Shown: positions 27,791 to 39,923, counted from the stretch's first letter. The stretch is 64,000 nucleotides of DNA from Kluyvera cryocrescens NBRC 102467 (GCF_001571285.1 NZ_BCTM01000018.1:1-64000), one strand, 5' to 3'. Numbers and translations: made by a program. Notes: generated by a model from the letters alone, not told the origin.

Positions 27791-29938
27791 ATGAAAAAAG
27801 TCGTCACGGTTTGCCCGTATTGCGCATCAGGTTGCAAAATCAACCTGGTGGTCGATAACGGTAAAATCGTCCGGGCTGAGGCGGCGCAGGGGAAAACCAA
27901 CCAGGGTACTCTGTGTCTGAAGGGCTATTATGGCTGGGACTTCATTAACGATACCCAGATCCTGACCCCACGCCTGAAGACCCCAATGATCCGTCGCCAG
28001 CGCGGCGGCAAACTGGAATCCGTTTCCTGGGATGAAGCGCTTAATTACGTTGCTGACCGCCTGAGCGCGATCAAAGCGAAATACGGCCCGGATGCCATTC
28101 AGACTACCGGTTCCTCACGCGGGACGGGTAATGAAACCAACTATGTAATGCAGAAATTTGCGCGCGCCGTTATTGGTACCAATAACGTTGACTGCTGCGC
28201 TCGCGTCTGACACGGCCCTTCGGTTGCAGGTCTGCACCAATCGGTCGGTAACGGCGCAATGAGTAATGCGATTAACGAAATTGATAACACCGATTTAGTG
28301 TTTATCTTCGGGTACAACCCGGCGGATTCCCACCCTATCGTGGCGAATCACGTGATTAACGCTAAACGTAACGGGGCGAAAATCATCGTCTGCGATCCGC
28401 GTAAAATTGAAACCGCGCGCATTGCTGACATGCACATCGCGTTGAAAAACGGCTCGAACATCGCGCTGCTCAACGCCATGGGGCACGTCATTATTGAAGA
28501 AAACCTGTACGACAAAGCGTTCGTCGCCGCGCGTACCGAAGGTTATGAAGAGTACCGTAAGATTGTCGAAGGCTATACGCCGGAGTCCGTCGAAGCGATT
28601 ACCGGCGTTAGCGCGCAGGAAATTCGCCAGGCTGCCCGTATGTATGCATCGGCAAACAACGCCGCCATCCTGTGGGGCATGGGTGTTACCCAGTTCTATC
28701 AGGGCGTGGAAACCGTGCGTTCACTGACCAGCCTCGCCATGCTCACCGGCAACCTCGGTAAGCCAAGCGTCGGCGTTAACCCAGTCCGCGGCCAGAACAA
28801 CGTTCAGGGCGCCTGTGATATGGGTGCGCTGCCGGATACCTATCCGGGCTATCAGTACGTGAAGTTCCCGGAAAACCGCGAGAAGTTCGCCAAAGCCTGG
28901 GGCGTAGACAGCCTGCCAGCACACACCGGCTATCGCATCAGCGAGCTGCCGCACCGTGCGGCGCACGGCGAAGTGCGCGCGGCGTACATCATGGGTGAAG
29001 ACCCGTTACAGACCGATGCCGAACTCTCCGCGGTTCGTAAAGGCTTCGAAGATCTGGAACTGGTTATCGTCCAGGATATCTTCATGACCAAAACCGCTGC
29101 GGCCGCAGACGTTATTTTACCGTCTACGTCCTGGGGCGAACATGAAGGTGTCTTTACCGCCGCCGACCGTGGCTTCCAGCGCTTCTTTAAAGCCGTTGAG
29201 CCGAAGTGGGACCTGAAAACGGACTGGCAGATCATCAGTGAAATCGCCACCCGTATGGGCTACAAAATGCACTACAACAACACTCAGGAAATCTGGGATG
29301 AGTTGCGCAGCCTGTGCCCTGATTTCTACGGTGCCACTTACGACAAAATGGGCGAGCTGGGCTACGTGATGTGGCCATGCCGCGATGAGTCTGACGCGGA
29401 CCAGGGGACGTCTTACCTCTTTAAAGAGAAGTTCGACACCCCGAACGGTCTGGCCCAGTTCTTCACCTGCGACTGGGTTGCGCCTATCGACAAACTCACC
29501 GAAGAGTACCCAATGGTACTGTCGACGGTGCGTGAAGTTGGCCACTACTCTTGCCGTTCCATGACCGGCAACTGTGCGGCGCTGGCTGCGCTGGCGGACG
29601 AACCGGGCTATGCCCAGATCAACACCGCCGATGCTGCCCGTTTAGGCATTGAAGATGAAGCGCTGGTGTGGGTAAACTCCCGTAAAGGTAAAGTCATCAC
29701 CCGCGCCGCGGTGAGCGATCGCCCGAACAAAGGTGCAATTTACATGACCTATCAATGGTGGATTGGGGCATGTAATGAGCTGGTAACCGAGAACCTGAGC
29801 CCGATTACCAAAACGCCTGAGTACAAGTACTGCGCCGTGAACGTTGAGCCGATTGCCGACCAGCGCGCCGCCGAGCAGTATGTAATTGATGAATATACGA
29901 AGCTGAAGGCCAGTCTGCGCGAAAGCGCAATCGGCTAA
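27791..29938 (+). CDS. fdhF: Formate dehydrogenase H, selenocysteine-containing FdhF
   Basis: The product is 715 residues when the TGA at 28208-28210 (codon 140) is read as selenocysteine, exactly the E. coli length and position (VDCCARV-Sec-HGPSVAGLHQ). N-terminal cysteines CPYCASGC plus LCLKG bind a 4Fe-4S cluster; the rest binds the bis-molybdopterin guanine dinucleotide cofactor. It oxidises formate to CO2 in the cytoplasmic formate hydrogenlyase complex during fermentation. Automatic calling would split it into a 139-residue frame and a frame beginning at 28259. The hydrogenase-3 and selA-selD genes it needs are not in this window. Confidence 0.97.
28208..28246 (+). other. SECIS element for UGA decoding in fdhF
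   Basis: The bases after the TGA preserve the E. coli fdhF SECIS hairpin, including GGTTGCAGGTCTGCACC at 28222-28238, whose loop GGTCT and bulged T are recognised by SelB. One change (CCTT for CCAT at 28217-28220) falls in the lower stem. Confidence 0.9.
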
Positions 29939-29951
29939 GCGGACTCGTTTC

Positions 29952-29978
29952 AACGCCTCCATTCGGAGGCGTTTTTTT
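29952..29978 (+). terminator. Terminator after fdhF
   Basis: AACGCCTCC pairs with GGAGGCGTT around ATTC, then further T residues. Confidence 0.93.
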
Positions 29979-29995
29979 ATCCTCGCTTTATCTTT

Positions 29996-30120
29996 ATACT
30001 CAAAATAATTCGAGTTGTAGAAAGGCGGCAAGTGAGAGAATCCCGATGAGCTTACTCGAGTAAGTGATTCGGGTGAACGAACGCAGCCAACGCACATGCA
30101 ACTTGAAGTATGACGAGTAT
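29996..30120. repeat. ERIC (IRU) element
   Basis: About 125 bases with inverted ends ATACTC/GAGTAT. The core matches the ERIC consensus in divergent form: GAGAATCCCGATGAGCTTAC and AAGTGATTCGGGTGAACG correspond to the two ERIC-PCR primer sites, then CAGCCAACGCACATGCAACT. It is a non-autonomous palindromic repeat, here between fdhF and yjcO. Confidence 0.88.
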
Positions 30121-30155
30121 ATACTGCCCACTTCCTCGGTCACCTACACAATAAG

Positions 30156-30839
30156 ATGAAACACATTTTTGCATTGCTATGGCTGGTTGCGCTGTTCGCT
30201 CACGCGGATGAGCCGGGTAGCCAATATTTGAAAGCCGCAGAGGCCGGAGATGCCCGTGCGCAGTACTATCTGGCGGATACCTGGTTTAGCTCACGCGATT
30301 TAAGCAAAGCTGAGTTCTGGGCGCAGAAATCCGCCGACGGCGGTGATGCAGATGCCTATGCCCTTCTGGCACAGATTAAAATCACCAACCCGGTGGATCT
30401 CGATTATCCAGCGGCCAAGGCGCTGGCAGAGAAAGCGACCCAAGCGGGCAGCCGGGCGGGCGACGTGATTCTGGCGCGCATTCTGATCAATAGTCAGTCG
30501 GGGCAAACCGATTATCCAAGAGCCATCACCCTGCTACAGCAGGCGTCAACCAACGCCGAAAGCGATTTTGCCGTCGATGCGCAGATGCTGCTGGGGCTGA
30601 TTTACGCCAACGGCACGGGCGTGAAAGAAGACGATGAGAAAGCCACCGATTACTTCAAAAATAGCTCAGCGCTTTCGCGTACCGGCTATGCGGAGTACTG
30701 GGCCGGGATGATGTTCCTGAACGGTGAAAAAGGCTTTATCACGCCAAACAAACAAAAGGCGCTGCAGTGGCTGAATCTAAGCTGTACCGAAGGGTTTGAT
30801 ACCGGCTGCGAAGAGTTTGATAAGGTGAGCGCAGAGTAA
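30156..30839 (+). CDS. yjcO: Sel1-repeat protein YjcO
   Basis: The product is 227 residues (E. coli 229). A short signal peptide (MKHIFALLWLVALFAHA) precedes tandem Sel1/TPR-like helical pairs, for example EAGDARAQYYLADTWFSSRD and AQMLLGLIYANGTGVKEDDE. Probably periplasmic protein-protein interaction; function unknown. Its neighbours fdhF and gltP are the same as in E. coli. Confidence 0.93.
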   Translation: MKHIFALLWLVALFAHADEPGSQYLKAAEAGDARAQYYLADTWFSSRDLSKAEFWAQKSADGGDADAYALLAQIKITNPVDLDYPAAKALAEKATQAGSRAGDVILARILINSQSGQTDYPRAITLLQQASTNAESDFAVDAQMLLGLIYANGTGVKEDDEKATDYFKNSSALSRTGYAEYWAGMMFLNGEKGFITPNKQKALQWLNLSCTEGFDTGCEEFDKVSAE

Positions 30840-30904
30840 CGGCTCGCCGCGCTCCCCTGTAGGAATAAGACTCACGTGAGGGGAAACCGTATCTGCCCCT
30901 CAAA

Positions 30905-30932
30905 AACAACAACGCCGGGAAATCCCGGCGTT
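30905..30932 (-). terminator. Terminator after gltP
   Basis: AACGCCGGGA pairs with TCCCGGCGTT around AA; on the minus strand it is followed by GTTGTTTTTG. It may also act on yjcO from the other side. Confidence 0.85.
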
Positions 30933-30944
30933 GCTTTCTTTCTA

Positions 30945-32258
30945 TTATTGGTCGGCCGTTTTATCAAACTTGCCGAGCATTTCACGCTCATAGGCGCGCG
31001 CTTTTTTAACGTCGAACTTGTGTTCCCACTTGGCAATCACCAGCACCGCCAGCGCGTTACCCACCACGTTCAGCGCGGTACGTGCCATATCAAGAATACG
31101 GTCAACGCCAGCGATAAACGCCAGTCCTTCCAGCGGAATCCCAACGCTACCCAGCGTTGCCAGCAGTACCACGAAGGAGACGCCCGGTACGCCCGCAATC
31201 CCTTTCGAAGTGACCATCAGCGTCAACACCAGCACGATTTCCTGCCAGATAGACAGGTCGATACCGTACAGCTGAGCAATAAAGATGGCGGCGATACTCT
31301 GGTACAGCGTTGAACCGTCAAGGTTAAAGGAGTAGCCGGTCGGCACCACGAAGCTGGTGATCGACGCCGGTGCACCATAGGCTTCCATCTTCTCAATAAT
31401 ACGCGGCAGCACGCTCTCCGAGCTGGCGGTAGAGTACGCCAGAATCAGCTCGTCTTTTAGGATACGAATCAGGATCCAGATGCTCAGTCCGCAAATACGC
31501 GCCACAATCCCCAGCACCACCAGCGCGAAGAACAGAATCGCGAAGTGTACCAGCAGCACCAGCTTCGCCAGCGGCCACAGGGAGGCGAAACCAAAGTTCG
31601 CCACCGTCACCGCGATCAGCGCAAATACGCCGACCGGCGCGTAGCGCATGACCATATGGGTCACTTTGAACATGGTTTCAGAGATAGAACGGAACACCGT
31701 GACCAACGGTTCGCGATGCGTCGCCGGCAGCGAGGAGAGACCGAGGCCAAACAGCACTGAGAAGAAGATAATAGGCAGCATATCGCCTTTTGCCATCGAC
31801 GCCACGATGTTGGTCGGCACCAGCGACAGGATGGTTCCCATCAGGCCATGGGCATGGCTTTGTACTTCGGCGGTGGTGCTTTGGTATTTCGAAATGTCCA
31901 CCGTCGCCAGCTGTGACATGTCGATCCCTGCCCCAGGCTGGAAGACATTGGCCATGGTAATACCGATAATAATCGCTACCGTGGTGATCACTTCGAAATA
32001 AAGGATGGTCTTCGCGCCAATTCGTCCTAGCTGTTTCGCATCACCGACGCCGGCTATTCCCACCACCAGCGTAGAAATAACAATCGGCACGACGATCATT
32101 TTAATCAGATGGATGAAAATATCGCCAGCAGGAGACAGAAGATTCATAACCAGCCATTCGCGGCTATCGCTATGATAATGAAGATAACTACCCAGAATAA
32201 TACCTAGCACCAGGGCAATAAGAATTTGCCACGCGAGGCTGATTCGTGTTTTTTTCAT
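30945..32258 (-). CDS. gltP: Glutamate/aspartate:proton symporter GltP
   Basis: The product is 437 residues, the E. coli length, of the DAACS family. Conserved serine-rich re-entrant loop AYSTASSESVLPR and the following GYSFNLDGSTLYQ motif bind substrate. The start at 32258 was chosen over 32276 because it follows GAGGAAG and matches E. coli. In K-12 the nrf operon separates gltP from acs; here they are direct divergent neighbours. Confidence 0.97.
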   Translation of the reverse strand: MKKTRISLAWQILIALVLGIILGSYLHYHSDSREWLVMNLLSPAGDIFIHLIKMIVVPIVISTLVVGIAGVGDAKQLGRIGAKTILYFEVITTVAIIIGITMANVFQPGAGIDMSQLATVDISKYQSTTAEVQSHAHGLMGTILSLVPTNIVASMAKGDMLPIIFFSVLFGLGLSSLPATHREPLVTVFRSISETMFKVTHMVMRYAPVGVFALIAVTVANFGFASLWPLAKLVLLVHFAILFFALVVLGIVARICGLSIWILIRILKDELILAYSTASSESVLPRIIEKMEAYGAPASITSFVVPTGYSFNLDGSTLYQSIAAIFIAQLYGIDLSIWQEIVLVLTLMVTSKGIAGVPGVSFVVLLATLGSVGIPLEGLAFIAGVDRILDMARTALNVVGNALAVLVIAKWEHKFDVKKARAYEREMLGKFDKTADQ

Positions 32259-32672
32259 AACTGCAGACTTCCTCAATGAAAAATACCATACCGAACGGGA
32301 ATGGTATCCATTTGAAAGGGGGTGATTTGTGTTGCGTTTACTTTTAGAGGTTTTTAACGCGCAGTATCAGTATCATCTGTACGGTGTCTCGTGCAACCCT
32401 TTCAGATCAGGGCTTTTCACCACAGAAATTGATATTACTACTAATTTCTACCAATGATTATTTATAAGTTTTTGTTATAAAAACAAAAAATTTCCGCTTT
32501 TTTCTATAAATCCCTTTCCGCAATTATTTCTGTTCAAAGAATCAAATGAACGTTATTTGAACAATTCCATCATTGCGTGATCTGCCGCGCAAATAGTAAA
32601 CAAAGCTTCTTCTCCCTCTGTTATTAACTTTTATGAGACATATTATTAACATCTTACATGGAGAAAAAAAGC
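32259..32672. promoter_or_regulatory. gltP-acs divergent regulatory region
   Basis: No gene is seen in 414 AT-rich bases. TGTTCAAA (32531-32538) and TTTGAACA (32556-32563) form an inverted pair, with CAAAT/ATTTG nested inside. TGCGTGATCTGCCGCGCAAA at 32574-32593 is a weak CRP-like sequence in a position where E. coli acs is CRP-controlled. No -35/-10 pair is certain. Confidence 0.5.
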
Positions 32673-34631
32673 ATGAGCCAAATTCACAAACACTCTATTC
32701 CTGCAAATATTGCAGAACGCTGCCTGATTAACCCGGAACAATACAAGACCAAATACCAGCAGTCCGTCACCAATCCTGATGCGTTTTGGGCGGAAGAGGG
32801 CAAAATCCTCGACTGGATGCGGCCTTACAGCAAAGTCAAAAACACCTCTTTTGCCCCTGGCAACGTCTCGATTAAGTGGTACGAAGACGGCACTCTGAAC
32901 CTGGCGGCCAACTGTCTTGACCGTCACCTGCAGGAGCGCGGCGATCAGACCGCCATCATTTGGGAAGGCGATGACGCTTCACAAAGCAAACATATTAGCT
33001 ATCGTGAACTGCATCGCGATGTCTGCCGTTTCGCAAACACCCTGCTCTCTTTAGGCGTGAAGAAAGGTGACGTCGTTGCTATCTATATGCCAATGGTGCC
33101 GGAAGCGGCCGTGGCAATGCTGGCCTGTGCCCGCATTGGTGCTATCCATTCCGTTATCTTCGGCGGCTTCTCGCCGGAAGCCGTTGCCGGCCGTATCATC
33201 GACTCCAGCGCGCGCCTGGTGATCACATCCGATGAAGGCGTCCGCGCCGGACGTAACGTACCGCTGAAGAAAAACGTCGATGACGCGTTGAAAAACCCGA
33301 ACGTCAAAACCATCGAAAACGTCGTTGTGCTTAAGCGCACCGGCGGCAAAGTTGACTGGCAGGAAGGCCGCGACCTGTGGTGGCATGACCTGCAAGAAAA
33401 AGCCAGCGATCAGCATCAGCCGGAAGAGATGAATGCTGAAGACCCGCTGTTCATCCTCTATACCTCAGGTTCTACCGGCAAGCCGAAAGGCGTGCTGCAC
33501 ACCACCGGCGGCTATCTGGTGTATGCCGCGACCACCTTTAAATATGTCTTCGACTACCATCCAAGCGATATCTACTGGTGCACCGCCGATGTCGGCTGGG
33601 TTACCGGGCATAGCTATCTGCTGTACGGCCCGCTGGCCTGCGGCGCGACGACGCTGATGTTTGAAGGCGTGCCAAACTGGCCGACGCCTGCCCGTATGTG
33701 TCAGGTCGTTGATAAACATAAAGTTAACATTCTGTATACCGCACCGACGGCAATCCGTGCGCTGATGGCCGAAGGCGACAAAGCCACCGCCGGAACCGAT
33801 CGTTCCTCCCTGCGCATTCTCGGCTCGGTGGGTGAACCCATCAACCCAGAAGCCTGGGAATGGTACTGGCAGAAAATCGGCAACGAGAAGTGCCCGGTGA
33901 TGGATACCTGGTGGCAGACCGAAACCGGTGGTTTCATGATCACCCCGCTGCCGGGTGCCATTGAGCTGAAGGCCGGTTCCGCCAGCCGTCCGTTCTTCGG
34001 CGTGCAGCCAGCGCTGGTCGATAACGAAGGTCACCCGCAGGAAGGGGCTACCGAAGGCAATCTGGTGATCACCGATTCGTGGCCAGGCCAGGCGCGTACG
34101 CTGTTTGGCGATCACGAACGCTTTGAGCAGACCTACTTCTCCACCTTCAAAAACATGTACTTCAGCGGCGACGGCGCGCGCCGTGACGAAGACGGCTACT
34201 ACTGGATCACCGGTCGCGTCGATGACGTGCTGAACGTCTCCGGCCACCGTTTAGGCACCGCGGAGATTGAATCGGCGCTGGTTTCCCATCCGAAGATTGC
34301 CGAAGCCGCCGTGGTCGGCATTCCGCATAGCATCAAAGGTCAGGCGATTTACGCCTACGTCACGCTGAATCACGGTGAAGAGCCAACGCCTGCGCTCTAT
34401 ACCGAGGTGCGTAACTGGGTGCGTAAAGAGATTGGCCCGCTGGCGACACCGGACGTGCTGCACTGGACCGATTCACTGCCGAAAACCCGTTCAGGCAAAA
34501 TCATGCGCCGTATTCTGCGCAAGATCGCCGCGGGTGACACCAGTAACCTGGGCGATACCTCAACGCTCGCCGATCCGGGCGTGGTGGAGAAGCTGCTGGA
34601 AGAGAAGCAGTCCATCGCGATGCCGTCATAA
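32673..34631 (+). CDS. acs: Acetyl-CoA synthetase Acs
   Basis: The product is 652 residues, the E. coli length. AMP-binding motif [18 protein letters not shown] and the C-terminal [10 protein letters not shown], whose lysine is adenylation-critical and the target of Pat acetylation, are present. It activates acetate with ATP and CoA for growth on low acetate. The start at 32673 follows TGGAG; an upstream in-frame ATG at 32658 overlaps that ribosome site. First gene of acs-yjcH-actP. Confidence 0.98.
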   Translation: MSQIHKHSIPANIAERCLINPEQYKTKYQQSVTNPDAFWAEEGKILDWMRPYSKVKNTSFAPGNVSIKWYEDGTLNLAANCLDRHLQERGDQTAIIWEGDDASQSKHISYRELHRDVCRFANTLLSLGVKKGDVVAIYMPMVPEAAVAMLACARIGAIHSVIFGGFSPEAVAGRIIDSSARLVITSDEGVRAGRNVPLKKNVDDALKNPNVKTIENVVVLKRTGGKVDWQEGRDLWWHDLQEKASDQHQPEEMNAEDPLFILYTSGSTGKPKGVLHTTGGYLVYAATTFKYVFDYHPSDIYWCTADVGWVTGHSYLLYGPLACGATTLMFEGVPNWPTPARMCQVVDKHKVNILYTAPTAIRALMAEGDKATAGTDRSSLRILGSVGEPINPEAWEWYWQKIGNEKCPVMDTWWQTETGGFMITPLPGAIELKAGSASRPFFGVQPALVDNEGHPQEGATEGNLVITDSWPGQARTLFGDHERFEQTYFSTFKNMYFSGDGARRDEDGYYWITGRVDDVLNVSGHRLGTAEIESALVSHPKIAEAAVVGIPHSIKGQAIYAYVTLNHGEEPTPALYTEVRNWVRKEIGPLATPDVLHWTDSLPKTRSGKIMRRILRKIAAGDTSNLGDTSTLADPGVVEKLLEEKQSIAMPS

Positions 34632-34643
34632 GCGAAGACTTCC

Positions 34644-34667
34644 CCCTCTCCTGTTACCGGGAGAGGG
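34644..34667 (+). repeat. GC-rich hairpin between acs and yjcH
   Basis: CCCTCTCC pairs with GGAGAGGG, followed by CCGGGGTGAGGG; the same CCCTCT/AGAGGG type as 12976-13000 and reminiscent of widely dispersed enterobacterial intergenic repeats. It may act as an intercistronic stabiliser. Confidence 0.55.
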
Positions 34668-34795
34668 CCGGGGTGAGGGTGTCATTACCGTACACCGCCC
34701 CTCGCCCTATCCTTCTTCCCGCGGAAGAAGGAAGCGTACGGTGTTCTGATTTGCACAAAAAACACTACCAATAAAAAACCTCTGGAGACTCTGTG

Positions 34796-36756
<1,961 letters not shown>

Positions 36757-36764
36757 AATCCCCT

Positions 36765-36795
36765 CCCCGGCCGCTGGTCGGGGATCACATTTTTT
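36765..36795 (+). terminator. Terminator after actP
   Basis: CCCCGGCC pairs with GGTCGGGG (one G-U) around GCT; a run of six T follows after six bases. Confidence 0.7.
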
Positions 36796-36804
36796 CCCGC
36801 TTCA

Positions 36805-36820
36805 GGTGATGTTTATCACG
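36805..36820. promoter_or_regulatory. CRP-like site in a convergent gap
   Basis: GGTGA-N6-TCACG is a symmetric match to the CRP consensus. It lies between the 3' ends of actP and the gene at 36967, where no start is known. A second element at 36843-36873 pairs CGCGCATCACA with TGTGATTCGCG around nine bases. Confidence 0.4.
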
Positions 36821-36966
36821 TCATTTAAATGAAAAAAGCCAACGCGCATCACAAGCTTTATCTGTGATTCGCGAAGGCTGTCACGCTTTTCCGCTTTCCA
36901 CGCCAATCTCCGGTTTTACCTCTACGACGCTTGCAGACAATACCCGCCACAGTTTTTATTCTTTAC

Positions 36967-38544
36967 TCACCGCGAGTGATTCAGGCTGTTGGCAAAACGA
37001 GCCAAACGCTGCGGACTTAGCAGCAGCGGCAGAAACAGCGGGCCGCAGGCCGGCGGATTCACCAGCCAGCGATCCAACGTGTCGGTAAAGCGCAGCAGCT
37101 GCTGTTGGTGCTTTTGCAGCACATCTGTCGGCAGGCTTTGCGAGCCATAGTGGTCGATCCACAGAATATCGGTCATTGCGGCGGCGACCCGGGAAAACAT
37201 TTGGCTGTAGATTTCTGCGCTGCGCCAGGCGGCCAGCAGGATCTCCAGCGAATCATTTGGGCAGGTAATACGCGGCATCAGTTCCCGCAGATGTTGTACC
37301 GTTCGTGATGCTAAAAAGCAGGCGGCCTCTTTTTCCAACGCCACCCGCTCGCGTTGCTCATTGCCCAAGCCCGGATCGTCAGTGGGCATCAGCGGCTGCC
37401 AGGCATGCATCCAGTTCGCGCTGCGGGTGTCCATATGCAGAAGCTGCTGCGCCTGAGACACGCTTTCCGGGATCTGGCTTTGATAGTGCAGGCGACGGCC
37501 CAGAAAGTTCGGCGTTTTACACAGCCAGTCGTAGCTGGCATGCATGATTGCCGACAGTTGATGTTTGTCCTGCACTGAGCGAAAGCCGAGCTGCTGCTGC
37601 TCAGCCCAACGTTCAAACGCAGAAGGCCCGCCCTCATTCGCGGTTTGATTGGCCGCCGAGAGGCCGAAAAGATTTACCGCGTTGGCGGAGTCCATGACCC
37701 GGCTATCGGGCAGCCACTGCCAGCTGACGCGGGAGGTGATGGCTTCAATTTCGTTTTCGGCGGCGCTCAGCGCCCAGCTTAGGCGGCCGCTGATTTCATC
37801 GGCCAGATAGCACGGTAGCGCAGTCCAGCCGTAGCCGGTGCCAAAGAGATCGTATTCGATCCACTTTTTATGCCCCGGCAACGTGGCAATGTGCGGGTGA
37901 TTAGCAAACCCGGGGTGATAGTCCAGCTCGGTAGCTTTTATCGACGCTCGCACATCGTCGGGAAGCGTTGCCAGCAGGTTGGAAAGCTGCTGCCGGGGCC
38001 AGCTGTCATCAATATAGTCGCGCAGCACCAGCTTTTTGCCCTGGGCGCGCAGCAGGCTCCAGACATCATGCAGGCTTTGTTGCCAGCGGGCGGTCTGAAA
38101 GTCCGGGGTCGTTAGGCTCAGAATGAGGCCGCTGAGATGCGGCAGCGAATGCAGGAGCGGATGCAATATCGCAGCATAAAAATGCTGCCAGAAATCCGGC
38201 GAGCTTTTTTCGTCGAAAGTCAGTTCGGGAAATTTACGCTTAATTATATCGTCGCTCGGCGCGGCTTCGCCCTGCAGCCAAAACGATAAATTATTTTCCG
38301 CCAGATATTGGTCGACGCGTTTTAAATATTGCAGGGCGTAATTTTGTTGATGAATCAGGTTCTCGACGTTGAGCTTTTGGCTTAACGGCGAGGGCGTAGC
38401 AAGAAAAGAAAGCAGTTCCTGTTGGTGCAGGATGATGCCGGTGAAACCGTGCTGTTTCGCGCTTTTAACGCCCTGAATAAACCAGGGCCAGTGCCAAATA
38501 AAAGTGCTATTCAGCTCCATCAATTGATGCGGAATACGTTTCAT
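36967..38544 (-). CDS. Uncharacterised glycosidase-like protein (TIM-barrel type)
   Basis: The product is 525 residues with no signal peptide or membrane segment, so cytoplasmic. I do not recognise a named family with certainty. The alternating strand-helix pattern, Trp-rich stretches and the central section HKKWIEYDLFGTGYGWTALP followed by the NAVNLFGLSAANQ stretch recall alpha-glucuronidase-like and related barrel glycosidases. Catalytic residues cannot be named. It is divergent, by 47 bases, from an oxidoreductase and near a TogB-like binding protein, which suggests uronic-acid-containing oligosaccharides as substrate. The start follows AAGGCG. No K-12 counterpart is known at this position. 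Confidence 0.75.
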   Translation of the reverse strand: MKRIPHQLMELNSTFIWHWPWFIQGVKSAKQHGFTGIILHQQELLSFLATPSPLSQKLNVENLIHQQNYALQYLKRVDQYLAENNLSFWLQGEAAPSDDIIKRKFPELTFDEKSSPDFWQHFYAAILHPLLHSLPHLSGLILSLTTPDFQTARWQQSLHDVWSLLRAQGKKLVLRDYIDDSWPRQQLSNLLATLPDDVRASIKATELDYHPGFANHPHIATLPGHKKWIEYDLFGTGYGWTALPCYLADEISGRLSWALSAAENEIEAITSRVSWQWLPDSRVMDSANAVNLFGLSAANQTANEGGPSAFERWAEQQQLGFRSVQDKHQLSAIMHASYDWLCKTPNFLGRRLHYQSQIPESVSQAQQLLHMDTRSANWMHAWQPLMPTDDPGLGNEQRERVALEKEAACFLASRTVQHLRELMPRITCPNDSLEILLAAWRSAEIYSQMFSRVAAAMTDILWIDHYGSQSLPTDVLQKHQQQLLRFTDTLDRWLVNPPACGPLFLPLLLSPQRLARFANSLNHSR

Positions 38545-38591
38545 TGCGTCGCCTTGCTGATATTTGAATTTATATCTTAATCGAGGATGCC

Positions 38592-39887
38592 ATGAAAAAA
38601 TATGCTCTGGTCGGCACTGGAGGTCGTGCGGGTTTATATATTTCCGCGATTGGTGGAACCTGGCGTGATAATGCCAAAATGGTCGCGTTTTGCGATACCA
38701 ATCAGACCCGAATGAATTACGCCAACACGTTATTGCAGAAAGAAGGCGCAGAGCCGGTATCCACCTGGAAAGCGGTACAGTTCGAAGAGATGATCCGCGA
38801 AACGCGCCCGGATATCGTCATCGTCACCACCATGGACCGTACCCACGATGACTATATCGTCCGTGCGCTGCATGCGGGCTGCGATGTGATCACCGAAAAA
38901 CCGATGACCATTGATGAAAAACGCGCGCTGCGTATCCTCGATGCCATCGAAGAGACCGGGCATACCGTGCGCGTGGCCTTTAACTATCGCTACGCGCCGC
39001 ACCACAGCAAAGTGCGTGAACTGCTGATGCAGGGGGTGATTGGCAACGTCACTTCCGTTCACTTTGAGTGGCTGCTCAACACCGAGCACGGCGCGGACTA
39101 CTTCCGCCGCTGGCACCGTGAAAAGCGCAACAGCGGCGGCCTGCTGGTGCACAAATCCACCCACCACTTCGACCTGATGAACTTCTGGCTGGCCAGCTAC
39201 CCGGAGCGCGTGTACGCCGAAGGCAGCCTGCAATTCTATGGCAAAGAAAATGCAGAAAACCGCGGCGTCTCGCAGTTCTACCCACGCACCCACGGCTATG
39301 CCGAAGCCAAAGATGATCCCTTCGCGCTGAATATGGCGGACAACGAACAGCTCAAAGCGCTGTACCTCGACGCCGAGCATGAAGACAACTATTTCCGTGA
39401 TCAAAGCGTGTTTAGCGACGGGATCACCATCGAAGACACCCTGTCGGTGCTGGTGAAATACCAAAACCAGGTTCAGCTCACCTACTCGCTTAACGCCTAC
39501 CTGCCGTGGGAAGGATTAAACGTGGTGTTTAACGGCACCGAAGGCCGTCTGGAGATGAAAATCATCGAGAAATCCTACGTCAATGCCGGCGGTGAACGCG
39601 AAAACGAAGGCAGCCTGGAGCAGTGTGATATCACCGTCTTCCCGATGTTTGCCGAGCCGTGGAAAGCGGAGTTCAACCTCGGTGAAGGCGGCCACGGTGG
39701 CGGCGACAACGCCATGCTGGCAGATCTGTTCGGTGAACCGGGCAACGATCCGCTGCAGCGCGCCGCCGATCATCGCGCCGGCGCAATGTCTATCCTCACC
39801 GGAATTGCAGGCAATATCTCCATGCAACAGCTGCGCCCGGTGAATTTTAAGGAGTTTGAACTGGTTTCCCGCCTGGCGAAACGCTAG
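38592..39887 (+). CDS. Gfo/Idh/MocA family oxidoreductase
   Basis: The product is 431 residues. The N-terminal Rossmann fold has GTGGRAG for NAD(P), then ITEKPMT with the conserved catalytic Lys, and the C-terminal domain has KSTHHFDLMNFW, where the His and Asp are typical active-site residues. The family oxidises or isomerises sugars, inositols and sugar acids. The start follows CGAGGATG. Together with the divergent glycosidase-like gene and the TogB-like gene, it probably handles an unusual sugar acid; the substrate is unknown. Confidence 0.9.
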   Translation: MKKYALVGTGGRAGLYISAIGGTWRDNAKMVAFCDTNQTRMNYANTLLQKEGAEPVSTWKAVQFEEMIRETRPDIVIVTTMDRTHDDYIVRALHAGCDVITEKPMTIDEKRALRILDAIEETGHTVRVAFNYRYAPHHSKVRELLMQGVIGNVTSVHFEWLLNTEHGADYFRRWHREKRNSGGLLVHKSTHHFDLMNFWLASYPERVYAEGSLQFYGKENAENRGVSQFYPRTHGYAEAKDDPFALNMADNEQLKALYLDAEHEDNYFRDQSVFSDGITIEDTLSVLVKYQNQVQLTYSLNAYLPWEGLNVVFNGTEGRLEMKIIEKSYVNAGGERENEGSLEQCDITVFPMFAEPWKAEFNLGEGGHGGGDNAMLADLFGEPGNDPLQRAADHRAGAMSILTGIAGNISMQQLRPVNFKEFELVSRLAKR

Positions 39888-39894
39888 CCCCTCG

Positions 39895-39923
39895 TTCCGG
39901 CGCGGCAGGAGGCTGCGCCGGAA
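39895..39923 (+). terminator. Strong hairpin between oxidoreductase and binding-protein genes
   Basis: TTCCGGCGC pairs perfectly with GCGCCGGAA, with a partly paired 11-base interior. There is no T tract. It may reduce read-through or protect the upstream message. Confidence 0.5.

Noticed and set aside
28208-28258. Apparent nonsense mutation or gene break in fdhF
   Set aside because: The TGA lies at the exact selenocysteine codon of the E. coli gene and is followed by the SECIS hairpin; it is not a pseudogene.
33465-34247. 260-codon open frame antisense to acs
   Set aside because: Shadow of acs; low-complexity His/Gln-rich product without homology.
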